A stretch of DNA of 64,000 nt, from contig NC_037669.1 of the NCBI RefSeq assembly GCF_003255815.1, positions 118,131,195 to 118,195,194 on the forward strand, read 5' to 3'. The stretch comes from Theropithecus gelada (lineage: Eukaryota; Chordata; Mammalia; Primates; Cercopithecidae). A program made the translations under genes and the position numbers. Below the pieces are notes generated by a model. It did no database searches. It was not told where the DNA came from and saw nothing but the letters and a program-made list of their open reading frames with translations. Shown here one piece after another: positions 34,159 through 46,191 of the stretch (position 1 is the first letter of the stretch; each line of letters opens with the position of its first letter).

Positions 34159-34344
34159 CTTTTTTTGGGGGGGGGAGGGGGAAGTGGAGTTTGGCTCTGT
34201 CACCCAGGCTGTCACTCCAGGCTGAAGTGCAGTGGTGCGATCTCAGCTCATTGCAATCTCCGCCTCCTGAGCTCAAGCAGTTCTTCTGCCTCAGCCTCCC
34301 AAGTAAATGGGATTACAGGCTGGTGCCATCACGCCCGGCTAATT
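34159..34344 (-). repeat. Alu, right part missing
   Basis: Inverted Alu with a G-rich head (34168-34184) and a duplicated cactccaggctg/caggctg segment at 34204-34220. It ends at gcccggctaatttt. Confidence 0.85.
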
Positions 34345-34356
34345 TTGAAATACAAG

Positions 34357-34659
34357 GGCCAGGCGCGGTGGCTCACGCCTGTAATCCCAGCACTTTGGGA
34401 GGCCGAGTCGGGTGGATCACCTGAGGTCAGGAGTCTGAGACCACCCTGGCCAATATGGTGAAACCCTGTCTCTACTAAAACTACAAAAATTAGGCGGGCG
34501 CCTGTAGTCCCAGCTACTCGGGAGGCTGAGGCAGGAGAATCGCTTGAACCCGGGAGGCGGAGGTTGCGGTGAGCCGAGATGGCGCCACTGCACTCCAGCC
34601 TGCGCAACAAGAGCGAAGCTCTGTTCCGCCCACCCCCCACCCCCCACCTCCCAAAAAAG
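34357..34659 (+). repeat. Alu, full length
   Basis: Starts ggccaggcgcggtggc. The tail is unusual: (CCACCCCC)n at 34625-34650 before AAAAAA. About 30 bp are missing after attaggcgggc. Confidence 0.9.
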
Positions 34660-35601
34660 TTACTCCAAGTCATTTTATGAGGTACATGTGAATATCAGTC
34701 TCATTGCTTTATAGTCTTGCTTGCTATGAACAAAGTGAAATCCTCAGCTTTACTACAACTTATTATCTAGAAGAACTTTGACTTTTCCAGAAATCAAATT
34801 CAGCTTCAGGCAAGGAGCATTTGTCCCCGCTAAGGGTAGTCAAGGAGTGAACCAAAGTTTCTGAAAACAGTTCTGCTGTTTAAAACAAAACAAAACTTTA
34901 GTCAGTAGTAGCCACATGAGATCACATATGTGAATTCCCAACTCGTTTGCAAAGGTGAAGACATTTACGTGCTCTGAAAGTTGCTTTGGTTTTTCAGTGT
35001 GGGTGAGGATTGTCTGCTTCCAGCCTTGCTTGGGTTGTAGAATCCTGCATGTCCAGAGCGTCTGTAAGTTACCACCAACGGTTTAACCTGTCAGCTCCAA
35101 GGACAAGGGCCAACACCTTGTGCATTGCCTGTGACCCTTAGCACAGTACTGGACACCTATCATAACACCCAGTTATAAATAGCCTACTTCCTGGTATTTG
35201 AGTGTAGATAGTGCTATCCTGGTGAAGGGTGAGGAGGACAGCATTTAGGCAGCTTAGACTTTCTTTCATATAGATATAAAGATATTAAAAATACATATAT
35301 TTATATATAAATATGATATAATCTCATTAATCTATTTTCCTTTAATCTTCTAACTACAACCCAGTAATGATCTCAGAAAAATTAATCCTTCCATTTCTTT
35401 TGTTATTTCCCTCAAGAGTGACCATAATTACCTCTGACAAGACTATACTCAAATCAAGGAAAATAAAATCTGTTTTGAAGGGAAAAGAAATCTTTAAAAG
35501 AAACAAGTGCATCAGCTCTGCAGTCCTTGAGAAGATCCAATAAATTTCTTTAGAGTCTCTGTAATCTCCATGTCCATTTTCTTTTTTCTTTCTTTCTTTC
35601 T
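34660..35601. other. Intron, nothing recognised
   Basis: AT-rich, with a TATA-rich patch at 35268-35325. No gene. Confidence 0.5.
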
Positions 35602-35892
35602 TTTTTTTTTTTTTTAGACGGAGTTTCACTCTTGTTGCCCAGGCTGGAATGCACTGATGCGATCTCGGCTCACTGCAACCTCTGCCTCCCAGATTCAAGC
35701 GATTCTTGTGCCTCAGCCTCCTGACTAGCTAGGATTACAGGCACCCACCCCCATGCTAATTTTTATGTTTTTAGTAGAGACGGGGTTTCACCATGTTGGT
35801 CAGGTAGGTCACGAACTTCTGACCCCAGGTGATTCACCCGCCTCAGCCTCCCAAAGTGCTGGGATTACAGGCGTGAGCCACTGTTCCCGGCC
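35602..35892 (-). repeat. Alu, full length, clean target duplication
   Basis: Inverted Alu between perfect 16-bp repeats ctccatgtccattttc (35567 and 35892). Confidence 0.94.
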
Positions 35893-38641
35893 TCCATGTC
35901 CATTTTCATTGTTCTCTAATTAAACTGTTCCTATGCATTAACATAATTTAAAATTTAAAACTGAACAATCAAACTTCTAATTTTATGCCTTGGTTCTGTT
36001 TGTTGTCCAGGTTAGGGGCTAGAACACTGTCAATTATGCATATTACTGTTTGTATGAAAAGATGTGATCGAACTTTCAAACAGCCAGAGACTGACCTGCA
36101 CATGTTATTTTTGGCCGACATTGCATATTAAACATTTTTTAACTCATTGCTAACACTGAAAGTTACAAGTATTTCACAAAATCTGGGCTTTCTACTTCTC
36201 TTGAAAAATTGCCATCTGGCAACACTAGGCCAGCATCTCCATGTCCCATAATTGCCTGTGGCTGAGCAACAGCTGCTTTCTGAGGGTATTGTTTCTCTAG
36301 TTTAACACAAGACTCCCTATTCCCTGATATTACACCTGTTTTACTCATTTCCATTAGTTGCCCTGGCCCTTGAAGACATGAGTTTATGACCTATATTCTA
36401 CAGGAAGCTCATTTAATCTTTCATGTAATGAACAAATATTTATTGAATTCTTTTCATTTTCACAAGTGTTCCATGTGGTTCCTGTGCTTGAGAGATTCAG
36501 AATCTATTTGAGAAGATGAAAGATATTGTACAGCGAGCAAAAATAATACAGGAACATGAGCCTAGAGATGCTAGGAGGCCATCAGTATGTGAGTAATTTT
36601 CAAACGGGCAGTACAGTTATCAAGGCTGTGAACTCTGAGGGGTGAAAACTGAGCCAGGGTGGTGTTGTGAAGGTTCAGATTGAAGCTGTACCTTGAAGAA
36701 TGGGTCAGAATAGTATCGCCCGGGGGCTAAGGGAAGGGGGTGGCATGGGTAGGAGGTGAGAATAAAATAACCATCCACAAAACCAAGTTGCATGTTTGGC
36801 AAGTAGGCCTATTTGGTTGGATTAAAGGAGTACAGGCTATCTCTCATCAGTGAAAGCTTCTGACACCCACCCTTTAATTCTCACCTTTATTGTCCGTTAA
36901 GTATACAGTTGTTCAGGAGATGCCCAAACAGAAAAGCAGCAAGCAGTTTGTGTAAATACCAGCCCACTTCTTTTTAGGCAAAGCATGTTTTCCACTTGCT
37001 TAAAACCCCTTCATGTTACTTCTTCCTAGCTCTCCCTGCCCCTAGAAAAAATGGGGAAGAGACCTTGATTCCTGGCATATTAAGGCCTCTAGAATCAACT
37101 AGGAAAACTTGATATGAGAAATACAATAGGAAAAGTGAGAAAAAGGGAAGTAGGTTATGAAGTTAGGAGAAAATGCAAAGGAAGTGTGGAAAGTTTAGCA
37201 TGTACTACCAAATTTCTAGAAGGGTCCAGGATCACACACCACTTTTTGCATAAAACCTAGGACGCCCATCTGAAGAGCCTTTAACCTCAAATCTCCTTCA
37301 GGATACTCTGGGCTTATTCCTTTAGTCCCTTGGAACCCCTCAGATCATTGGGATGGCTTTGCATGTCCACATCCCAGTATCGAGTATCACATAGAACTTA
37401 TGTAAGCAAAATCAGTACAGCCCTATGTCTTACATAATTGGATGTGAGATCAAGCTGAAATAAGAGCAAGCATCCACCGTTCTGTCCCCCACACGAATAG
37501 ACATCTTGTGAACCTAGTTCACACTATTTGAACACTAGTCACTAAGTGAATACACTATGTGTAGTACCAGATGAAGTCTTGGGTATTTGGTGTGTGGAAG
37601 ACTAGAAAGAACTGGATCCAGCAGAGGAGAAATACTTCAAGAGGATGCTCTGGGCTGGGACTCAGCTAGGTTGGAGCCCTGGTCCCAACATATAGAGCAG
37701 GACATTGGTTGCTCATGTTAAGGATGGACTCAGTCTTCATCTGTAAAACAAGGGAGCTAGGCAAGGCCTTCCCAAAGCAGTCTCAAGGGATGTGAAGAGT
37801 TGTGAAAAGACTAAAGTTTAAGCAGAGTGAAGTAAATTTCTCTGCTCCTGCTAGGACTTGTCAGTGTGTTTCAAAAGCTGACATGCATTGTGAATCTCTG
37901 AGAGGAGAATTGCCGTGCAGCGTTTCCCAAGCTGAGTGAATCATAGATCTCAGAACTCTTCAGCCTGCTCTCATTGCAAAGTTGTCTCCTCCATCTGCTG
38001 TTCTATAGAATGTTTGGGAGAGGCTGCCCTGTAGTTTTCCTTCCAGCTCTAACATTCTAAAATTCTAAGTTTGTAAAAAGGCTACAAAAGCCTGGAAAGC
38101 CAGAGATGTCAAAGAGAGGTTAGAGATCTGGTCGTCATACTTGTCTAACAAGGTTGCAGGTGGTGAGGATTTAGAATGATGCTCTACTTCTAGGTCTGGG
38201 GGGACAGATGGAACAGAAAAGTGGGAGAAAAAAATCAAAACAAAGTAAGTATACAGTTAAGTTGATGAAGGGGAAGAGAAAAAAAAAATTAAGGTTGTAG
38301 AAGCATTGAGATAAACTGGAACTATTTTCAATCGAGATGTAATGAAAGAATCTTGAAGTAGGAACCTGCTGCCCTGATTCTTGTCTGAACATGTCTGTAA
38401 CTGGGTGACTCAGAGCTTGTCACCCATCTCTCTGGGCATCAGTTTCCAAGAAGACAGTCTATATTTGTGGGCCCTTTGGGTTTTAAAATTACACGACTTC
38501 ATTTGCATCCAGTTTAAGATTGAAGCCTTAGGGAAAGGATTTATTGAAGAAAGATATATGAGGAAATGAAGGCTGAGACCTAGACTAGAGAGAATTATTA
38601 GGTCAAGAGAAGCCCATTATGAGCCCAGTGAAGATGGGTCT
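35893..38641. other. Longest Alu-free stretch of the intron
   Basis: 2.75 kb without Alu or L1. Old inverted L2-like sequence lies around 36420-36720. No coding frame or RNA gene recognised. Confidence 0.5.
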
Positions 38642-38947
38642 CTTTTTTTTTTTTTTTTTTTTGAGATAGGGTCTCACTCTGTTGTCCCAGGCTGAAGTAC
38701 AGTGGTGTGATCTTGGTTCACTGCAACCTCTGCCTTCCAGGCTCAGGCCATCCTCCCATCTCAGCCTTCCAAGTAGCTGGGACCACAGGCATATACCCAC
38801 CACAACTGGCTAACTTTTTGTATTTTTAGTAGAGATGGGGTTTGATCGTGTTGCCCAGGCTGGTCTCAAACTTCTCAGCTCTGGCAGTCCATCTGCCTTG
38901 GCCTCCCAAAGGGCTGGGATTAAGGTGTGAGCCACCATGCCCGACCC
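38642..38947 (-). repeat. Alu, first of a stacked pair
   Basis: Inverted Alu following aagatgggtct (38632) and preceding another copy of the same 11 bp (38949). Confidence 0.92.
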
Positions 38948-38957
38948 AAAGATGGGT

Positions 38958-39260
38958 CTTTTTTTTTTGGTGGAGGGCAGGTATAGAGTCTTGCTTGGTC
39001 ACCCAGGCTGGAGTACAGTGGCACAATCTCGGCTCACTGCAACCTTGCCTCCCAGGCTCAAGCAGTTCTCCTGCCTCAGCCTCTCGAGTAGCTGGGGTTA
39101 CAGGCACACAGCACCATGCCCGGCGAATTTTTGCTTTTTTAGTAGAGATGAGGTTTCACCATGTTGGCCAGGCTGGTCTGGAACTCCTGACCTCAAGTGA
39201 TCTGCCTGCCTCAGCCTCCAAAAGTGCTGGGATTACAAGCGTGAGCCATCGTGCCTGGCC
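38958..39260 (-). repeat. Alu, second of a stacked pair
   Basis: Inverted Alu between the second (38949) and third (39264) copies of aagatgggtct. It shares its insertion target with the preceding Alu. Confidence 0.92.
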
Positions 39261-39685
39261 CAAAAGATGGGTCTTTAATGATACTCTGCTAAACTGTGAA
39301 TTCCAACTACTAGGATTTCTCCACAGAATTGCACAAAGACTAGATGGTGTCCTTGTGATTGGCTCCTTACGTCAGTGTGGCTTAATTTCACAACTAAACT
39401 CATCAGATTAGACAGAGTTATTAACTCTCCTGAGGAATTGATTTACTTGATTGTTTCATCCAGGTTTATGTTGTTTTAGTTTGTGTAGTGCCTGTATAGT
39501 TGCACTTTAGTAAGCCATTTCCAATTTTTGTTTGCAGTCTTGTGCCATTTGCTAGGTTAGATTTTCTTCTTGGGTATTTGGTAAAATAAAATTAGTTTTA
39601 GTAATCTCTTAACTATAAGACATACCAATACATGTCTTAGTAAATAGTTTCAGATATTTGGGAAGCACCACTGTATATCTTTCTG

Positions 39686-39691
<6 letters not shown>

Positions 39692-39722
<31 letters not shown>
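39692..39722. repeat. (TA)n microsatellite
   Basis: About 15 uninterrupted TA units followed by a T run. Confidence 0.95.
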
Positions 39723-39730
<8 letters not shown>

Positions 39731-40290
39731 TAAGTGATTATGGACATTCCTTTATTCCATATTCATTGTTCCACAAGCGTGTGTTGAATACACTGTATGC
39801 AAGGGGTTGTAAGTGTTAGGGTGAAGCAGTGAACAAATACATAGTTTTCCTCATGACCTATGTGGATAGGCACCTAGCTTCAAAGACAGAACAGTTGCCC
39901 ATGTAAACATTCACTCCGTCATTAATTTTTATTTAATAATCTTATTCATTAGAAATTATAAAGAATGATTAAATGGTAACTTTCAGCAAGGCTTTGCCAG
40001 AAAGAAAATATGTTTAGTCACTTTGTTAGCTGAATTCATGGTATGAGAAGAGGAAAATGTTTGATAATATTAAGTAAAACTATTGTGGTAAATAACCGTA
40101 TGCTTATATTTCTTTACCAGATCACTGGGTCACACACAGTTCAAAACCTACAAAGAAGCTAAGAGTCTTTACATTAGATATATTCTTCTTGAAAATTCTT
40201 AACTGCTATATGCCAGTCTATCAAGCAGTTCAATTTGATTATGCACATCTTTATTTATATTTTCCCAAGTCTGATTGATCCTTAACTACT
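39723..40290. other. Intron, nothing firm
   Basis: 39735-39860 may be old inverted L2. No gene. Confidence 0.4.
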
Positions 40291-40580
40291 TTATTTTGTT
40301 TTTTGAGACAGGGTCTCGCTCTATCACTCAGCCTGGAGGGCAGTGGCGTAATCACGACTCACTGTAACTTCAACTTCCAGACTCAAGCAATCCTCCTGTC
40401 TCAGCCTCCTGAGTAGCTGGGACTATGGGTGTGAGCCACCATGCCTGGATAATTTATTTTATTCTTTTTTTTTGTAGAGACAGAGGTCTTAATATATTGC
40501 CCAGGCTTGTCTTGAACTCCTGGGCTCAAATGACTCTCCTGCCTCCCCTTCTTAAAGCACTGGGTTTACAGGCATGATCC
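40291..40580 (-). repeat. Old Alu (AluJ-like)
   Basis: Diverged inverted Alu; its 5' end is degraded at gggtttacaggcatgatcc. Confidence 0.85.
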
Positions 40581-41042
40581 TGTAACTATCTGGCAAACTA
40601 TCTTATATTGAATATGTCTCACATAGCAAAATAATTAAAGAGTAGCTAATGCAAGCAAACTTAAATCCTTTCTACTTTTTAGCTGGTGACAGGGGCACAC
40701 ACTTGTTCTTCAAGTCCATATTTATCCCAAACATTCATTTCAGTGAAGAGTACTGATAATTTTCACAGTAATATTCTGAAAGCTACATGACAAAGCATTC
40801 ACAAGGATCAAACGACGTAACAACATGGGATGCACCTGCTTTAGAGAATTTGCTGCATTCTGTGTCTCCTCCAGAGCATTAATACTTCTAAAATGCTACG
40901 TACAATGATTTCATACTTACGCATTTTGTTCGTTTTTCCTAAATAGACACTACTATGAAAACACCTAAACATGAGATTATAAATAATAAATAGGAGTGTT
41001 GAAGATAACATACAGGTTATACATCACTAAAGCATTGTTCTG

Positions 41043-41461
41043 CAGTGGGGAGGCCTGTGCAAACCTACCCCCAAAGTCTGTGGAAGCTGAGGGACCAAAG
41101 AAAGAGGCTGACATATCCAGTTTCTCAGAAAGAACCATTTAATCATTTAATAGACACTTATGAATGGAAGCCATGTCTCTGTCTCAGGTGGTGGCAAGAT
41201 GAGATGGTGGATCCCTGTACCATTACCCCCCAGACCCAGGACGTATACATAATAGGGAAAGAGTATTTGTGATTCAGAAGAGATGATGTGTAGGACAATT
41301 GAAGTACAGTCACTTTAAGGTTGTTCTGACCTAAGGGCTGGATTTACGGTAAACAGTAGATGAACTGGAAGTCTTACAGGCTTTCCCAGGACTAGGGTTA
41401 ATCATAAGTCAACATGACAGATTAGCATCCAAGATGGAGTTGCTTTGGCCTCGACAACATG
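41043..41461 (-). mobile_element. Possible LTR, unnamed
   Basis: Block starting tggggaggcctgtg and ending gcctcgacaaca, so TG...CA on the + strand. Without a poly-A signal I can place or target repeats I trust, this is only a suspicion. Confidence 0.25.
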
Positions 41462-41758
41462 TTGTTTCCCTAAACTCGGAACCTTCTTCAGAACTTGAAA
41501 TGGCAGTTTTCCTGGGGTCATTAACAGTAGTGCCATGGTCTCCACCACAGGCTCTGTCTATTCCAGCACTCCCTGAAATGTAAAGCTGATGTCTGGATTA
41601 GGAAAGATAGTGTTTACCTTGGGTTCTGCTTTTTCTGCCCTAGGAAAATTCAGGGCTAAAGGAATTTGAGAGTTAAGCAGTGGGAATGTGTTTATCTGCT
41701 CAGTTATGGGGCATAATTTTTCTTTGAAAAAGGTGTGTTGTTCAGTCTTTTCTTCTTC

Positions 41759-42066
41759 TTTTTTTTTTTTTGAGACAGTCTCATTCTGTTGCCCAGGCTG
41801 GAGTGTAGTGGTGTAATCTCCCCTGACTATAACCTCTGTCTCCTGGGTGGGTTCAAGCGATTCTCCTGCTTCAGCCTCCCCAGTAGCAGGGATTAAAGGC
41901 ATCTGCCATTACACCTGGCTAATTTTTTTTTTTTTTTTGGTATTTTTAGTAGAGACAGGGTTTTACCATGTTGTCCAGGCTGGTCTCAAACTCCTGACCT
42001 CAGGTGATCCACCTGCCTCGGCCTCCCAAAGTGTTGGGATTACAGGTGTGACCCACTGCTCACAGC
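41759..42066 (-). repeat. Alu, full length
   Basis: Inverted Alu flanked by tgttcagtctt (41739 and 42072). Confidence 0.92.
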
Positions 42067-42801
42067 TGAATGTGTTCAGTCTTGGTTTGGGTGTTCCATG
42101 TGTAGTGTAATGGTGTGATGTATGGGTTTTGACGTGGCATTCCTCATATCTACTTGGCATCCTTTAAAGGCCTCAATTTGCAAATCCTCACAGAAGAGAT
42201 CATGAAACAATAGTTTCAAGTTAAACTCGTTATTTTCACCTTTGGATATGTTTATTGTGTTCAAAATGAAAATTTGAAAATTTGGGGCAAGACAGGATCT
42301 GATTGCCTTACTTAAAGAACATCCGAATAGGCTTATATTGTATTTTAATTAAAAACTGAGTCTTTTTAAAGCTTGCCAATATTTTTTAAAAACACTTTAG
42401 TTCTTTGTTTTCTTCATCATCAGTTTCTCTCTCCTCTTATTTGTTGGTGTCATCAGACATCTCAGAGTGGGAAATTCTCACTGTGTCTCTCCACCTTCAC
42501 TTTTTCCTCCTCCCCTTCTTCCTCCCCGTTCTTCTCCCCCAGTACCTCTTGGTCCTCCTCAGGGCCACAAGCCTCTAGGGTCCATGCATATCCCCTCTAT
42601 TTCACCAGTGAGTTCATGTATCTTGGTAAGTAAAGGCTTATAAGTGTCATACTTTTTTTTTTTCCAGAGGCTGCAATGTCTTATCACATTTGGCTTCAAT
42701 CTCATGGAATTCTTCTACAGCTTTTTGAGGGCAAGGACTTGACATTTCACCAAGCTAGGCAGGCTGTTAATAAAGTCATTAGTCATTTTTAAGTGTCAGT
42801 C
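42067..42801. other. Intron, nothing recognised
   Basis: A pyrimidine-rich tract lies at 42490-42550. No gene. Confidence 0.5.
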
Positions 42802-42809
42802 ATTCTTTA

Positions 42810-43040
42810 TTGGGGGAACCCGCCCCCAACATTTCAACATAGGTTCTATTTTCCCTAAGTGTCAGCTGGCTGAGAAATAAAGAGAAAGAGTACAAAGAGA
42901 GGAATTTTACAGCTAGGCCACCGGGGGTGACATCACATATCAGTAGGACCATGATACCCACCTGAGCCTCAAACCAGCAAGTTTTTTATTAAGAGTTTCA
43001 AAAGAGGAGGGGGTGTAAGAACAGGAAGTAGATCACATAG
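42810..43040 (-). repeat. Truncated 3' LTR of the HML provirus
   Basis: About 230 bp match the start of the 5' LTR at 46584 closely, including gctgagaaataaagagaaag and the gtgacatcacatat segment. At about 43040 the match stops and env sequence begins, so U3 and part of R are gone. Confidence 0.85.
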
Positions 43041-43790
43041 CCAGTTTCCAAAGTTCTGGGTGTTCTGGGCTCCGAACACCCAGAATGGGGAATATCATAC
43101 GAGGCCTTGGGGGAGTAATGCCCTTATCTTCCCATTTTAAGGAAAAGAATGAGCTGAACCTCCTATGCAAAGTAGGATGATGATCCTCGTCCTCCCTATA
43201 AAAAATAAAATAAGTAGCCTCCAGGCATTCCCATCTGCCAGAGGAGCAATTGTTTTTCAAATAGCCCTTTGGTGCCCAGTCTATTACTAAACCATATGAG
43301 TCATTTTTTAATACTACTGCATGTGAGTTAACACAGTCTTCCCAAATTAAAGTTTAGATGGGCCCTCAAAATTTTTAGGACATGGTTTTCCTACAGATTC
43401 ATATTTGAAAGTATGGGGTATCTCCTATTATTCCCCTTTTCATTTGTCTTAAAGGAGAAAGGGAGAGGCTGGAGACCAAATGTCCCCGTTCCCCATCTCT
43501 CTGGAAGTTAAGCAGCCCAGACTTGGGTTTCTAGATGGATACAACCAGGTGCATGTCCGAGGCACAGAGGAGGGTATTTATAACCCATAGTAACATTAAA
43601 TGCAGTGCCTTCTTCTCCTGGTTGAGCAGGGCAACGGTCATCTGTAGCTCCAGGCATCCACACACTATCATTAGTATAGATTTTCACAGGAGCATCCATC
43701 CAGGTGAGAGGTCGAATAAGTGGAGGAAAAGCACATAAGCCCAATAAGAATAATTTTGTGTAGCAGGTAAATCAGTTTGAGGGGAAAATA
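43041..43790 (-). pseudogene. ERV env surface subunit remnant
   Basis: Minus-strand pieces at 43744-43508 and 43260-43033 resemble the HML envelope surface subunit: a Trp/Cys-rich part (PLTWMDAPVKIYTNDSVW, PPLCLGHAPGC) and a later part ending PEHPELWKLAM. Frames are separated by stops. The transmembrane subunit is not present, because the deletion that removed the 3' LTR starts here. No functional envelope is encoded. Confidence 0.65.
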
Positions 43791-44250
43791 GTGAGACAGA
43801 AAGTACAAGGAGGAGAATTATTAAATAAAACCTATTGTAAGCAAGATCCAGTGCTGAAGGAGAAAGAGAAGAAGAGGGGAATGTTATTTTCAGGCTAATA
43901 GAAATGGTGAGAGTTTTAGGTTCATAAGGAGAAAAAGAAAGGGAATTAAGAGAAGTAGGATTAGTTAGAGGGGTCTCCGTTGCCATTAGGGAGTATCGAA
44001 CCAGACCCATTTTGATTTGGCATGCCAGTTTTTGAGGAGTTGGCACAAATCTCACCAGGTATGAGGGCGGTCTCTGATGTGAGCGTCTCTTCCCTGTGGT
44101 TTTCGTTGTCAGTATTCACACGAAGTTTAAGTCTCCTAGTGGGCACCCAGACAGGGGACTGATGATCTCCTAGTGGAACACAAGCATACCCTCTTCCCCA
44201 CGTTATAATTGTTCCAGGTTCTCAGGTATTGGTCTGGGCGTTTTTCCATA
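43791..44250 (-). pseudogene. ERV integrase tail and env leader remnant
   Basis: The stretch around 44146-43961 begins MPTRRLKLRVN, typical of the region where the integrase end overlaps the env start in HML elements. A hydrophobic segment near 43855-43760 (LIILLLVLSVSLFS) may be the env signal peptide. Frames are broken. Confidence 0.5.
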
Positions 44251-44299
44251 ACCCTGGCTTGCCTTCATTTAGGGAGAATTTTAGAAATTATATTAATCC

Positions 44300-44510
44300 A
44301 ATAAGCGACTTTTTTTTACTGCCGGAGCCCATCCCAGGGACCTGTGTCTTATCTCCTTTGTTTAAAACAATATTAGGTAGTAAAAGTAATTGAGCAATTG
44401 ACTCATCAGCTGGAATGGAAACAGGAACCTTGGCAGACACCATAAGTTTAATCTCATCGAAGGAATCAGAATTAATGAGACCAGTATGAACTGTGACAAC
44501 TTTAGTTTTA
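44300..44510 (-). pseudogene. ERV dUTPase/protease end remnant
   Basis: The minus strand reads TVHTGLINSDSFDEIKLMVS, then SIPADESIAQLLLLPN, a pattern of the dUTPase-protease region of betaretroviral pro. It lies between nucleocapsid and the pol deletion, as expected. Confidence 0.6.
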
Positions 44511-44538
44511 TATCAGACTTAGAGCAGCAGGTGCTTAC

Positions 44539-44799
44539 TCAATGTTTACCTTTAGGACAATGAGGGCAAACAGTAGCAGGAGCATTTGGCCATGTTTGTT
44601 GAGCCGGCTTGCCCGCCTTTAAGTTTTTAACACTGCAATTTTTTCGAGCATGACCAAGTTGACCACAATTATAGCAGGCTCCAATAAAAGAATCAGTTGA
44701 GCCAGTTTGGTTGCCGTCCTTCGTGGCCCATGCCCACAGAATGGCTTTGTGGGTCTCCGATCCAGTGCCTTCACAAGCTTTAATATATGCAGGCAACAC
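44539..44799 (-). pseudogene. ERV nucleocapsid with zinc knuckles
   Basis: An 86-codon open stretch has one complete knuckle, CYNCGQLGHARKNC (Cys-X2-Cys-X4-His-X4-Cys), and the start of a second, CPHCPKGKH, interrupted by an in-frame stop right after the His. The last Cys is still present four codons later. Two knuckles are usual for betaretroviral nucleocapsid, which packages genomic RNA. Confidence 0.75.
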
Positions 44800-45410
44800 C
44801 TCATGATCAGGTAAATTTTGTCATTGGATGGAGCGCATGACCATTTTACACTCATGGTTCACATTCTCAAAAGCTAACATATGAAGGAGAATACCTTGAG
44901 CACGCTCATCAGAGACAGATTTTTCAACAGCATCTTGTCATTTAGCCAAAAAGTCGGGATACAGTTCATCGTGACCCTGTTTAACAGTAGTAAAGGAAAC
45001 AGGAGCTTGGTCTGTAATTTATCCCAAGCTCGCCTACACGCCTTTGTTACTTGTTCTGTGGTGAAAGCATCAAAGCCTAATTGGGCGGTAGTGTCAAAGT
45101 AATTATTGGAGCCTGTGAGCTGAGCCTGAGTAATTGGAATGCCATCAGCCCGATTTAGCTGAGCCTGCAGACACGCCTCCTCTGACCATCAGGTACAAAA
45201 TTGTAAATGCTGAGATGGAGTTAGAACAGCTTTTGCCGAAAGATTCCAGTCTAAAGGAAGCAAAACAACCTCAGTGCAGAGTCTGTAATACCATTTTAAC
45301 ATATGGAGAAGTAGGAACATACTGAGTACAAGCATCCTTGAATTATTTTATAAAGGTAAGATTGAACTGCGCATATCAACGCACTTGTATCCCTTGAGCA
45401 TTGGGAGGTT
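44800..45410 (-). pseudogene. ERV capsid remnant (HML)
   Basis: Broken frames. The clearest part, near 45190-45010, reads ADGIPITQAQLTGSNNYFDT, then LGFDAFTTEQVTKACRRAWD, resembling betaretroviral capsid C-terminal half. Stops and shifts on both sides. Confidence 0.55.
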
Positions 45411-46190
45411 CTAGTGCAACTGGATAAACCCACACCTCTGATCCACTTGTTTCTTTGTTCTGGCGTAATAAGCATTGCATGGAAGTTTCAAGAACAGGCA
45501 CATGAGACGGAGTTGGCATAGAAGTGACAGGAAAAGTATGTGTGGATAAGGGAAACTGAGGTTGAGGCGGTCAGACCAGTATGAGAGCGTGAGAAAGGGG
45601 CATTGGGAGAGCAGAAGAGGCAGAGGCAGAAGCATACTGGTAATTATTGTCCCAATCCTGTGCAACCAGAGTGGCAGGGGTGTCCATGCGTGAAGAAGGG
45701 TACAGAGAAGAAGGTAGAGTGGATGGCAAAGTGACCGGTGGAAGGACTGAAATGACAGGAGGGTGAGGGGCTGTGGTGGACTGGGGAGGGCCTGCAGAAT
45801 TACAGGTAAATTGTAGTTTGGTCCCAGAGCCATTAGATGGCTCCAGAGGCAAAGGCTTCAAAGGTTTGAAGAGTGAAGAGTTAGCATAGATATGGTCCCT
45901 GGCTGTCCGAGTCAGGGCCATGGGAGCTACAAGTACCAGCTCTTTGTGAAAATAAATAAGGTCATCCAGGGGTGACGTTAAGCCAAAGTCACCGGAGTTA
46001 GATATTGAATCCTCAGTATCGTCAGGTGAGGGAGGAGCAGGCGAAGGGAGAGGCTGAGCAGATAACAGGCTGAGTGGGAGAGGAAAGCTGAGGAAGAGGT
46101 AGAGGGTCACCAGATTCAAAAAACTGTGGTAACTGCAGGGGTCACAAGATTGGTATGGCATTAGGATGGCATGTACCAAGGCCCAATCAC
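45411..46190 (-). pseudogene. ERV gag middle, proline-rich
   Basis: Two overlapping open stretches (46179-45571, 202 codons, and 45833-45411, 140 codons) in different frames carry a Ser/Pro-rich region (SAQPLPSPAPPSPDDTEDS) typical of the segment between matrix and capsid. The frame change between them marks a frameshift mutation. Confidence 0.6.
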
Positions 46191-46191
46191 C

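Noticed and set aside
38842..39411. 189-codon open stretch
   Set aside because: It is the usual Alu-derived reading (LPRLECSG / SPASASRVAG type) through two stacked Alus.
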